A DNA stretch of 55,744 bases from an uncultured Chitinophagaceae bacterium (lineage in GTDB: Bacteria > Bacteroidota > Bacteroidia > Chitinophagales > Chitinophagaceae): the NCBI GenBank assembly GCA_937873715.1, contig CALMYJ010000034.1, positions 1-55,744 on the forward strand, in the 5' to 3' direction. A program made the translations under genes and the position numbers. Positions 1-8,659 of the stretch are shown in pieces. A model generated the notes under the pieces. That model saw only the letters and a program-made list of their open reading frames with translations, was not told the DNA's origin and did not search any database. Numbering within the stretch: the first letter of the stretch is position 1; every line of letters begins with the position of its first letter.

Positions 1-584
1 CGTATATTAATTTTTTTACCGGCAAAATCCATCGTATCGGCCAGTAGTTCCAGTTGCTTTAAATATACCAGCATATCCTGCCCCACCCAGCCATCAATTT
101 GGTTGAACCGTATATTACTCAACTGCACTTCTTTTAAATCCAGTTCGAGGCCTCCGCCTTTTTTTTCTTTTTTGGGGCCCGAAAAATAATCGGCAATAAA
201 CTGATAATTCCATACCGAATCTTTGCCGCGGCGCATGTTAACCAATGCATCGCTAAGCCCCACATACTCCAGTACGGCTTTATCTTTTACAAAAAACCAG
301 TCGGTAATTTTTACTTTGGCAGTACCGGCGTACAGCAGCGTGTCTTTAGAGCGGTCTTCTACAAGCAGTCCTTTTATTTCAAGTTTATTAAAAAAACTGA
401 GGTCAATATGTTCAATCCGCACTACGGTGTTCAGGTCTTTTGAAAGCTTTCCGGCTACAATTTGTATCAGCCAGTTTTGCACTACGGTTAAATGCAGGGC
501 TGCGTACAGCAATACAATTATCAGTACCAGGGTTACTGTTATTCGCTTTAATATTTTATATGCCGGGCGCAGGAAAAATGTAGT
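1..584 (-). CDS. TamB/AsmA-like envelope protein, N-terminal part (cut by window edge)
   Basis: An open frame reads leftward off the window. Conceptual translation gives a short basic stretch, one hydrophobic segment (ITVTLVLIIVLLYAALHLTV), then a beta-rich region (VVRIEHIDLSFFNKLEIKG ... DTLLYAGTAKVKITDWFF). This is the usual start of Bacteroidota TamB/DUF490 or AsmA-like proteins, large inner-membrane-anchored periplasmic proteins linked to outer-membrane assembly or lipid transport. The C-terminal bulk lies outside. No in-frame ATG exists between the upstream stop (585-587) and the membrane segment, so the start is probably non-ATG (CTG at 572 is one option), or the N-terminus is altered. 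It lies about 130 bp downstream of kdgK on the same strand and has no evident pectin role. The family call rests on the N-terminus only. Confidence 0.55.
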
Positions 585-712
585 TTACAGTGAGATTTTT
601 GTAAAAATACTGATTAGCTGCTGTTGGGCAAATTAAGTGCCAAAGCAACTGTACAAAACTTGCCGGATGTTAAGGTATAAACAATGTGCCGGGAGATTAA
701 TCGCCGTACTAT

Positions 713-1732
713 TTATCCCTGGTTACCCTCCAGTAAAGAAACCGAAAGAACGTCCTGGCCGGTAGCATCGCCAATTTCCTGTAGTTTGCCAAATGCGGCA
801 GCGGTGGCATAATTCAATATATCCTGGGGCTGGTGCTGGTTATAAAAACCATAAATAAGGCCACCCATAAAGCAATCGCCACTACCAGAACGGTCGGCTA
901 CACCCTGGCAGCTAAATTCCGGCGAATGGTATGGCTTGCCTTCATGAAAAAGAGTGGTATAATAAAGTATCTGGTTGGCATTGCCATCAAAACGGTAGGT
1001 ATTGGCTACAGTATGGCAATTGGGAAAGCGCTGTATAATTTCTGCTGATGTAAGTGCGGCATGATCGAGGTATGCCTGTTTGCTTTTTTTATCATGTATC
1101 TGTGGGTCGATGGATGTACCCAGCAATGTATTTGCACTCCAGATATTACCCATTACCACATTACAGTACTCTACCAGTGCAGGCATAATTTCTGCAGGGG
1201 CTTTCCCATATTTCCAGAGGCGGGAGCGGTAGTTGAGGTCTACAGAAATGGTAATGCCTTTTTGAGCAGCGGCCTTCACCGCTTCGAGGCATACATCGGC
1301 TACATTTTGATTTAAGGCAGGACTAATGGCAGAAAAGTTAAACCAGGATACATCGGCCAGCACCCTGTCCCAATCAATGGTACCGGGTTTTAATTCAGAA
1401 AAAGCCGAGCCTTCCCTGTCGTACACCATATTGCCTTTTAAATCGGCCCCACGCTCTAAATAATATAAACCAATGCGCTTACCGGCAAATAATACAGAGG
1501 AGGTATAAATACCATTGTATTCCAGGTAATGCATCATGTGCCTGCTCATAAAATTATCGGGCAATACCGTACAATATTTTACAGGCACATTCCATCCTGC
1601 AAGCGCTGTAGCAACATTAGCTTCTGCACCGCCTACATACACCATCATAGGCTGCTTTTGTACAGCACTACCTGCTGCAGGTGATATACGCAGCAGCATT
1701 TCACCAAAACACAATACTTTCTTTTTTGCCAT
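713..1732 (-). CDS. kdgK: 2-keto-3-deoxygluconate kinase (PfkB family)
   Basis: Predicted cytoplasmic kinase that phosphorylates 2-keto-3-deoxygluconate (KDG) to KDPG, the step where the two uronate routes encoded here converge. The protein of about 339 residues starts MAKKKVLCFGEMLLR, has the PfkB N-terminal glycine pair (YVGGAEANVA) and ends with the family signature around DRSGSGDCFMGG, whose last Asp is the catalytic base. The frame extends nine codons upstream to 1759, but ATG at 1732 gives the normal family N-terminus, and the longer start would lie on top of a candidate -7 box. The gene is detached from the main kdu/uxa operon by the phosphoesterase and peroxidase genes. Other PfkB sugar kinases are possible, but the context strongly favours KDG. 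Confidence 0.85.
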   Translation of the reverse strand: MAKKKVLCFGEMLLRISPAAGSAVQKQPMMVYVGGAEANVATALAGWNVPVKYCTVLPDNFMSRHMMHYLEYNGIYTSSVLFAGKRIGLYYLERGADLKGNMVYDREGSAFSELKPGTIDWDRVLADVSWFNFSAISPALNQNVADVCLEAVKAAAQKGITISVDLNYRSRLWKYGKAPAEIMPALVEYCNVVMGNIWSANTLLGTSIDPQIHDKKSKQAYLDHAALTSAEIIQRFPNCHTVANTYRFDGNANQILYYTTLFHEGKPYHSPEFSCQGVADRSGSGDCFMGGLIYGFYNQHQPQDILNYATAAAFGKLQEIGDATGQDVLSVSLLEGNQG

Positions 1733-1748
1733 AATTAAGGGGTTACAA

Positions 1749-1778
1749 CAAAAGTACATCCTTGCTGTTTATTAACAA
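1749..1778 (-). promoter_or_regulatory. Candidate Bacteroidota-type promoter of kdgK
   Basis: Read on the minus strand there is TTG (1778-1776), 19 nt, then TACTTTTG (1756-1749). This fits the Bacteroidota sigma-ABfr pattern TTG-N19-21-TAnnTTTG. It would start a very short leader before the ATG at 1732. The call is pattern-based only. Confidence 0.35.
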
Positions 1779-1841
1779 CATGATTGCATGATGGAGTTAA
1801 AAATTTAGGCAAGTACTATACAAAGTAATACCGTACTATAA

Positions 1842-4800
1842 TTATGGACTGCTATTAGCAATATGCAGGGTAGCCCCGTTGCTAACAATTATGGCTGCCC
1901 CTTTTTGTACCTGCAAGCTGCGGCAGGCGGCTTGTGTATCTACAACCGGTTGCTGTATGCTGCTGCTTTCGATTGTTACATCTGTATACTCATCGGGCAA
2001 TACACCACAGTTCCAGTTAGCGGCATTATCCCATTTATTGTCTGCAACACCCTGCCAGCTATTTTTAAAATGTAACTGAAAGGCTGCAGTGGTATCTGTA
2101 ACCCCCTGCTTTGTAATGATGCAGCGAAACCTATATGCTGCAAAATTTGTTGGCGGCTGAACCAGCCGCAGGGTATCTGACTGCACACCTGTAAACACCT
2201 GCGAAGCTGCTATATTCGTAAATCCATCGCCTGTATTTAGCTGCCATTGGTAGCTATTGCCTGCGGCATGCAGCGCTGGCGCAAAGCTAACCGTATTACC
2301 TCCGGCACATACTGAATCGTTAATCACCACGTTGGACACTTTTACCAAAAAAGAATCCTGCAGGCAGGGATTGGGACCTGCATTATCGGCAACTTTATAC
2401 AAGGTGGTTACTGCAGGTACTGCTATCAATGCAGTGGCGGTGCTGATACCGGCAGGGTTTTGCCAGTAGTATTGCCCCGGCCAGGAAGCAGTAAGCGTAA
2501 GCGGCTGGCTACCTTCAGCATAAATAGTATTGTGCCGGTTTACGTTCTTCATAATGGTAAACCTGTCACCGATAGTACCATTGCTCCGCAAAAATTTTGC
2601 ATCAAGGCGGTTATCCTCCACATCAATTAAAAAACACCCGCCGGTATTGAGCGAAAACGGATGAGAGCCGGCAGGATTATTAAAGAGTGCAGTAGTATTG
2701 GACACACCAGCCCCTGCAGATCCTGATACTACATACACCGTTCCATGATTTACTTTACCCGGCGGAAAAATATATGGACAGGAATTTGCGCTGCCATCGT
2801 ATTTGCCTGAAGAGGCCTGCACCGCATGTACCTGTTTTACAAAAGCAGTGCTGTTAGCAAAAAAATCTTTGAGTACATAGGAGCGTTCGTAGGCATGACT
2901 GTGACCACAAAGCACCATATCCACTCCATAGCGCTCCAGTATGCGGATAAAATTATCCCGTATAGCCTGCAAATCCCATTCTGTATCGGAATTATGGCTG
3001 CCAAATGTATAGGGCGCATGATGCCAGTACGCTATCACCCAGGGTTTTGTATTGGCTTCAAGATCGGCTTTTACCCATGTGGCCTGTGCGCCAAGTGTAT
3101 CATAAAAACTATTGGGGCCCTCTTTACCATAAGAATCAAGCGAAAGAAAATGCACATTACCAATATCGAAAGAATAATAGGATGGTGTGCCTGAAGGTAC
3201 GCCCCCGCATTCGCCCTTTGTGGGAAAACTAAAATTGGTGTAATAAGGAATATCCCTGCGTACTTTGTAGGCCTCCCTGTCGGCATAGTCGTGGTTGCCC
3301 GGTGCCGGGTAAAGGATATGGTTTTTTAAAATATTGTTTCCATAAATATTAAAGAAGTTATACTCATATTCCGATTCTGTGCCGTTCATATAGGCATTAT
3401 CGCCGAGTAATATCCATGCAGTGGCTGCATTACCCGGAGCGCCAATATAATTTCGGTAAGCCTGCAGCGTGTTGGCCTGGTACGAAAAATCATTACGACC
3501 ACAATCACCAAAAGCTACTATTGATACTTTAGTGCCGGGTGTATCAGCAGGCGGAGTAGTAAAATAGTTATCTGCACCACCTTGTAATTGTATAAAGTTG
3601 CCGTTATACAAAGTACCAGCTTCGTAGTAATATTTTGTACCCGGCTGAAGGCCCTGCACCCTAATTTCATGATGGGTGGTGCTGGTATCTAAGGTATGTA
3701 CTGTTTGAATTTGCCCTTCGGCCGGTATGATGCGTACACTGCTGTTGCAGGCAATATCTGTGCGCCACCTGAATGTAAGGGCGCTGGTGCTGCCCGCCAT
3801 AATGTAAGGATTACGGGTAATAGCAGCGCCGGCACCATATACACCTGTAAGTTCCATGTCAAAATAAAAATCACTGCTTGTTGGCGCAGCCTGGTGTACT
3901 TCCACAGCAATGGTATTGTAGCCCGGCACAAACAGGGATTTTGAAATTACAGCAGCATACATATCTGCACCATTATTTTCAATAGCTGTATTGGCCAGTG
4001 TACTGTAAGAGGGATTTGCTGCTATATTATTGCGGTATGCTTCCTGCCCGTTTACCCATATTACCACTGCATCATCAAAGCGGGTGCTGATTTTGAAATT
4101 ATCATACTGTGCAGGGTTGGTAATATTTACTATTTTACGAAAATACAGGGTAGGATACCTTGCTCCTGTTGCTCCGCCGCCACCTGCGCTGTTATCCTCC
4201 GGTATATAAGTATTGGCCACAGGTATGCTGCTGCCAAAACCAAAAGCGGCTAACCGTGGCAGCCAGCCGGTTTCAGCATATTCCAGTTCCTTCCAGTTAG
4301 TACCGTCAAGGTTGGTACCACCACCCCTGTACTTCCATTGTGGCGCCGATGTAGTATTACGGCCATACCGGATAAAGGTATCCTGACCGGGCTGGTTGGC
4401 AACAGCAAAATAAAAATTACTGCCATTGTTATTATGATAGGTAATGGTATAAAAATCTGCATCAGTGTTAGCAATATTCAGGTCCTGGCCCGATGTAAAA
4501 AAATAGTAAAAAAAACTTCTCCCGGCAACTACATCGGCCGCAGGAATATCAACATAGTAGCTGGTGCCGGTTCCGCTGTATTGCATGGGTAGCACTTTAC
4601 CCCCCGCCGAAAAACTTATGCCGGTATGGTACCTGAGATATGGCCATTGTCCTTCAGGGCATACACGGTTCATATCAACGTAAAGGCGTACCTGCTGCCC
4701 GGGCTGCGCTTCGGCAGCGCCGGGTATGCTGTGGCTGGTAAAGCTGGCCGGCATACCCTGCACCCTAAATACAATAAGCTTTCCCGATGGATTAACGCCG

Positions 4801-5177
4801 GCATTTTGTGTTTTAAACACATAGTTGTCGGCGGTATCCTGCACATTAAAATACATACTGCCGTTTACCGTGCAGGAACTGTTCAGCGTATATGCTACTG
4901 CAGGAGTAAGTAAATTATCAGCACCCGGTGTGGTGGTGTTTTGTTTTACGGTTCCGCTCCAGTCTACCCCCATCCTGAAATAACGGTTACCAGTACCCGT
5001 AGGGTTGAGTGTAGCGATATACGAGCCGCCAAGCGATGCAGACATATAAGTGAACCCTGTATTACTGTTACAGGTACTGTTCCATCCAGTTGAGAAGCCA
5101 GTGCCTGTTACAGCATTTTGTGCAACCGAGAACGACACTATTACAAATAGCAAAGCGGCAATGCAGGTAATTTTCAT
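1842..5177 (-). CDS. Secreted multidomain metallophosphoesterase (purple acid phosphatase-like)
   Basis: About 1111 residues. The start at 5177 gives a clean signal peptide (MKITCIAALLFVIVSFSVAQ). Order: beta-rich N-terminal regions; a jelly-roll-like domain (about 270-450) with ISTRFDDAVVIWVNGQEAY; a purple-acid-phosphatase-type Fn3 domain ending PGTKYYYEAG; then a calcineurin-like catalytic domain with metal ligands GDCGRND (~556), GDNAYMNG (~592), PGNHDYADR (~629), HHAPY (~718) and GHSHAYERS (~760). Ig-like segments and a short G8-like tail follow, with no clear T9SS sorting domain. It probably hydrolyses phosphomonoesters or diesters outside the cytoplasm. It sits between kdgK and the peroxidase gene, and no operator motif lies upstream, so membership of the pectin regulon is doubtful. 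The substrate cannot be inferred. Confidence 0.8.
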   Translation of the reverse strand: MKITCIAALLFVIVSFSVAQNAVTGTGFSTGWNSTCNSNTGFTYMSASLGGSYIATLNPTGTGNRYFRMGVDWSGTVKQNTTTPGADNLLTPAVAYTLNSSCTVNGSMYFNVQDTADNYVFKTQNAGVNPSGKLIVFRVQGMPASFTSHSIPGAAEAQPGQQVRLYVDMNRVCPEGQWPYLRYHTGISFSAGGKVLPMQYSGTGTSYYVDIPAADVVAGRSFFYYFFTSGQDLNIANTDADFYTITYHNNNGSNFYFAVANQPGQDTFIRYGRNTTSAPQWKYRGGGTNLDGTNWKELEYAETGWLPRLAAFGFGSSIPVANTYIPEDNSAGGGGATGARYPTLYFRKIVNITNPAQYDNFKISTRFDDAVVIWVNGQEAYRNNIAANPSYSTLANTAIENNGADMYAAVISKSLFVPGYNTIAVEVHQAAPTSSDFYFDMELTGVYGAGAAITRNPYIMAGSTSALTFRWRTDIACNSSVRIIPAEGQIQTVHTLDTSTTHHEIRVQGLQPGTKYYYEAGTLYNGNFIQLQGGADNYFTTPPADTPGTKVSIVAFGDCGRNDFSYQANTLQAYRNYIGAPGNAATAWILLGDNAYMNGTESEYEYNFFNIYGNNILKNHILYPAPGNHDYADREAYKVRRDIPYYTNFSFPTKGECGGVPSGTPSYYSFDIGNVHFLSLDSYGKEGPNSFYDTLGAQATWVKADLEANTKPWVIAYWHHAPYTFGSHNSDTEWDLQAIRDNFIRILERYGVDMVLCGHSHAYERSYVLKDFFANSTAFVKQVHAVQASSGKYDGSANSCPYIFPPGKVNHGTVYVVSGSAGAGVSNTTALFNNPAGSHPFSLNTGGCFLIDVEDNRLDAKFLRSNGTIGDRFTIMKNVNRHNTIYAEGSQPLTLTASWPGQYYWQNPAGISTATALIAVPAVTTLYKVADNAGPNPCLQDSFLVKVSNVVINDSVCAGGNTVSFAPALHAAGNSYQWQLNTGDGFTNIAASQVFTGVQSDTLRLVQPPTNFAAYRFRCIITKQGVTDTTAAFQLHFKNSWQGVADNKWDNAANWNCGVLPDEYTDVTIESSSIQQPVVDTQAACRSLQVQKGAAIIVSNGATLHIANSSP

Positions 5178-5239
5178 ACAACATTTTTTAGCAATCAATT
5201 ATTGTGTAATAAATACACATAAGATTATGTAAAGTAATG

Positions 5240-7054
5240 CTATTTTTGCTTAATTACCACCTTATCAGTAAGGGTATGTAAAAAAGATAAAAGGGCTTTT
5301 TTTTCGCCAGCGGTGAGGTTAAGCTGCTGTAGCGGTAATGTTTGGTTCGGTTGAGAAATACCCAGCCCCCAACCTCCGCCTTTATCATAAAAGTCAATAA
5401 CTTCTTCCAACGTATTAAACACACCATTATGCATATAAGGGGCGGTAAGCGCTGCATTACGCAGGGTAGGCACTTTGAAGTGAAATTCCATTAAAGGGTG
5501 CGGATATTTATAATACCTGCCTTTATCCGGATCGATACGGCTACTGTTTTTACTTTCCGGAACTGCAATTACTTCGGTTTCCTGCCTGTCGTACAAAGGC
5601 GGTAGCTGGCCATTATACAACGGTAAAAAATGACAGGTGGCACATTTTGCTTTTCCAGCAAAAAGATTAAACCCGTTAATTTCCTGTGCTGTAAAATCGT
5701 TCGTTTGGCCACGCAGGTATTTATCTGCCCTTGCATTTAATGATACCAGCGAGCGGATGTAAGAAGCAATTGCGTTTATGATATGCTGTTCGGCCAATGC
5801 CCTGTTTAAATGTCCAAAAGCGTTTATCCATAAACGGTGGTAGGTGGTATCTGCAAATAAGCTATCAGAAAAAACCGGCAGGCTGCCATTCATTTCCCTG
5901 CTGTTGGTAATTACTTTTTCGATTTGTTCTTCGAGCGATGCCACCCTGTTATCCCAAAACTGTGCGGTTTGCAATGCTGCATTCCACAAAGTGGGTGCAT
6001 TACGGCTTACCGTATTATGCCCATCTAAAGCTATACTTTTTGCCAGCCCGTCGGTAAAAGCTTTATCAGGCTGATGACAACTGCCACAGGAGCGTATACC
6101 CCCGGCCGATAGAGCAGGGTCAAAAAACAATTTTTTGCCTAATACAGCTTTTTCGGATGTAAATGAAAGATCGTCATCATTATTACCGTCAAAAAAATCC
6201 ATATTAAACAAATCGGCAGCAAAAAGATTCGTAAAATCATTTTTGAGTGGCATTAACATTGAAGGAAAAGGAATATGCAATTGATGCTGAAGCACAGCAA
6301 CTGAAGCCATTAAGGGGTGCATATACTGCCTGATGAAGAATGCCCGGTTAAAACTATTAAACCGGGGGTGTTGCTGCAGGTAGGCAATGGCCTGCTGCGG
6401 CAGTGTTTGCAACAGGCCCGTATCTTTTGTATAAAATAAATTCAGTGTAGCCTGTACGCCCCTTAGAGCAGTAGCAGCTTCGGGTATGGAATAGTTTGCT
6501 ACCGGCGAATCGAAGCCGGTAATACCCAGTGTAATGATACGCACAAGCTGCAACCTTAAAGCAAAAAATAAACCTGCTGCATCCACCTGCAATGCTTCGC
6601 TTTTTTGCAAAATATTTTTTACGGTTTGTATTAATGCTGCCGTTTCTTTTATTGCTTCAGTATAAACTATCTTTTTATCAAATAGTAAGGCTTCCAACAC
6701 CTGGAAGCCCTGCGGCTCAATAGGTATATCGGTATTATCTGCTTCAAGCAGCGGAACGGCAGGCCCATTAATCAACCTTGCCTCCAATGGAAAATAATAT
6801 TCTGTAAAAAACTCTGTACGCTTATAGCTATACCTTGCCTTTGCAAAAGCCTGCCTGATAACTGGCACAGGAGCAGCGAGGCGCAACTGCTTGTGGAGTG
6901 CTGTAAGTGTATGCAGGAGCAGCCTATTTTGCTGCTGGTAATATTTTTTAGCTTTTAATGCCGGCTCATCTGCCGGAGGCCTGAAAAAAAGAAAAGGCAG
7001 CAATGCTATTGCCGCCACAAGTACTATTGTAAACCTGGTGGTGCTGCGCTTCAT
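5240..7054 (-). CDS. Di-haem cytochrome c peroxidase (MauG/CcpA family) with imelysin-like N-terminal region
   Basis: About 604 residues, starting MKRSTTRFTIVLVAAIALLPF, a membrane anchor or signal. The frame extends to 7114, but that start lies inside the uxaC terminator hairpin, so 7054 is preferred. The C-terminal half carries two CxxCH haem sites, CGSCHQPDKAF (~320) and CATCHFLPL (~473), followed by the family's APYMHNGVFNTLEEVIDFYD. The N-terminal ~270 residues are helical, with RYSYKRTEFFTEYYFP and EPQGFQVLEALLF, which recall imelysin-type iron-regulated domains; that part is inference. Expected role: periplasmic peroxide reduction or oxidation of a partner, coupled to iron. It lies downstream of the pectin operon terminator, so it is probably transcribed separately. 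Confidence 0.83.
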   Translation of the reverse strand: MKRSTTRFTIVLVAAIALLPFLFFRPPADEPALKAKKYYQQQNRLLLHTLTALHKQLRLAAPVPVIRQAFAKARYSYKRTEFFTEYYFPLEARLINGPAVPLLEADNTDIPIEPQGFQVLEALLFDKKIVYTEAIKETAALIQTVKNILQKSEALQVDAAGLFFALRLQLVRIITLGITGFDSPVANYSIPEAATALRGVQATLNLFYTKDTGLLQTLPQQAIAYLQQHPRFNSFNRAFFIRQYMHPLMASVAVLQHQLHIPFPSMLMPLKNDFTNLFAADLFNMDFFDGNNDDDLSFTSEKAVLGKKLFFDPALSAGGIRSCGSCHQPDKAFTDGLAKSIALDGHNTVSRNAPTLWNAALQTAQFWDNRVASLEEQIEKVITNSREMNGSLPVFSDSLFADTTYHRLWINAFGHLNRALAEQHIINAIASYIRSLVSLNARADKYLRGQTNDFTAQEINGFNLFAGKAKCATCHFLPLYNGQLPPLYDRQETEVIAVPESKNSSRIDPDKGRYYKYPHPLMEFHFKVPTLRNAALTAPYMHNGVFNTLEEVIDFYDKGGGWGLGISQPNQTLPLQQLNLTAGEKKALLSFLHTLTDKVVIKQK

Positions 7055-7097
7055 ATAACTGCAACCGGGTAATGGCCTGCCTATCAAATATACTGTA

Positions 7098-7127
7098 ATA
7101 AAAAGTGCCTGCATATTATGCAGGCAC
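7098..7127 (-). terminator. Rho-independent terminator of the kdu-uxa operon
   Basis: Minus-strand reading: GTGCCTGCAT, a short loop, ATGCAGGCAC, then TTTTTATT. The near-perfect stem (7105-7127) begins 22 bp after the uxaC stop. It marks the end of the long operon and overlaps the longest possible 5' extension of the peroxidase frame. Confidence 0.85.
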
Positions 7128-7149
7128 CGTATGTCGTTTTTATAAAAGT

Positions 7150-8559
7150 TTATTTTACGCCGAAACCAAAATAGTGATTGGCATTATTGAAGCAGATATC
7201 CTGCACAATTTTACCAATCCATTCCTCATTAGCCGGTATTTCGCCATTTTCAATTTCGCTGCCAAACATATCGCAAAGCAGGCGACGGAAATATTCGTGA
7301 CGTGGATAACTCATAAAGCTGCGGCTATCCGTAAGCATGCCCACAAAACAACTGAGCAGCCCCATATTGGAAAGTGCATTGATTTGTTTGGTCATGCCGT
7401 CTTTTTGATCGAGGAACCACCAGCCCGAGCCAAACTGTATTTTGCCTCTTGATGAGCCATCGTTAAAATTACCAATCATAGTGGCCATTAATTCATTATC
7501 GGCAGGATTGAGATTGTATAAAATTGTTTTAGCCAATTGATCGGTACCATCCAGTTTGTCCAAAAACTTGGCCAGCGCCCTTGCCTGCGAAAAATCGCCG
7601 ATAGAATCCCAGCCGGTATCGGGGCCAAGCTGGCGCAACATGCGGCTATTGTTGTTGCGCAAAGCGCCAAGGTGGTATTGCTGTACCCAGCCTTTTTCAT
7701 GATCCCATTTGGCAAACTCAACCAGCATAGCCGATTTAAACTTAACATTCTCCTCGTAGCTTAATGCTGCACCACCTCTTATTTTGCCGAATATATTTTT
7801 AATTTCAGCATCGGTGTAATCTTCTGCATATATAATTTCCAGCCCGTGATCGGATACGCTGCAGCCGGCAGTTGCAAAAAAGTCGTGCCTGTTTTTTAAC
7901 GCTTTTAAATAATCATCATAAGTGGAAACACTGATACCTGCAGCAGCTTCTACCTTATTTACATATGCATTAAATGCTGCTGCATCATCTACATTCATGG
8001 CTTTATCGGGCCGGTAAGCTGGTAAAATTTTTATTTCAAACCCATCTGCCTTTATTTTTAAATGGTGCTCCAGCGAATCAATCGGATCGTCGGTAGTACA
8101 CAGCACTTTAATATTCATTTTGCGCAGCAGGTTGCGTACAGAATATTCGGGTGTACGCAATTTTGCAGAGGCTTCTTCATATATATCACGGGCGGTGGCA
8201 GGCGATAAAATTTTGTCGATATTAAAATAACGCTGCAGTTCCATGTGCGTCCAGTGATACAGAGGGTTGCGTACGGTATAGGGCACAGTTTCGGCCCATT
8301 TTTCAAATTTTTCCCAATCAGATTTATTGCCCGTGCAATAACTTTCGTGTACGCCGCTGGTACGCATGGCCCGCCATTTATAGTGATCTCCATACAGCCA
8401 GATTTGTGTAAGGTTCTCGAAGTTGGTATCGTTGGCTATCTGGTCGGGCGGCAGGTGATTGTGGTAATCAATTATGGGCATTGCTTTGGCATAGTTGTGG
8501 TATAATGCCTGCGCTGTTGGACTATTAAGAATAAAATTATCGTCTAAAAATTTTCTCAT
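7150..8559 (-). CDS. uxaC: Glucuronate/galacturonate isomerase
   Basis: 469 residues, full length for uronate isomerase. It converts D-galacturonate to D-tagaturonate (and D-glucuronate to D-fructuronate) in the cytoplasm. Recognisable features are the metal-binding IIDYHNHLPP near residue 30, TQIWLYGDHYKWRAMR, CTTDDPIDSLEHH, and the C-terminal DSRSFMSYPRHEYFRR with the family's terminal NANHYFGF. It is the last gene of the operon, 100 bp after uxaA, and is followed directly by a terminator. Together with uxaB and uxaA it completes the galacturonate-to-KDG route. Confidence 0.96.
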   Translation of the reverse strand: MRKFLDDNFILNSPTAQALYHNYAKAMPIIDYHNHLPPDQIANDTNFENLTQIWLYGDHYKWRAMRTSGVHESYCTGNKSDWEKFEKWAETVPYTVRNPLYHWTHMELQRYFNIDKILSPATARDIYEEASAKLRTPEYSVRNLLRKMNIKVLCTTDDPIDSLEHHLKIKADGFEIKILPAYRPDKAMNVDDAAAFNAYVNKVEAAAGISVSTYDDYLKALKNRHDFFATAGCSVSDHGLEIIYAEDYTDAEIKNIFGKIRGGAALSYEENVKFKSAMLVEFAKWDHEKGWVQQYHLGALRNNNSRMLRQLGPDTGWDSIGDFSQARALAKFLDKLDGTDQLAKTILYNLNPADNELMATMIGNFNDGSSRGKIQFGSGWWFLDQKDGMTKQINALSNMGLLSCFVGMLTDSRSFMSYPRHEYFRRLLCDMFGSEIENGEIPANEEWIGKIVQDICFNNANHYFGFGVK

Positions 8560-8659
8560 ACAATTCGTTATTGGGTTTAATCAGGATAGTATTTAGTACT
8601 GCAACGATAGGATTGTTTTTGTAAAAAGCAATATTACTTTATGAAATTACGCTTACAGT

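Noticed and set aside
1842..5177. C-terminal sorting domain on the metallophosphoesterase
   Set aside because: The last 80 residues lack the conserved type-A or type-B blocks; the end looks like a short G8-like segment.
8560..8659. GCAACGATAGG near 8610 as an eighth operator before uxaC
   Set aside because: One base short in the spacer, no second arm, and it is internal to the operon; too weak to claim.
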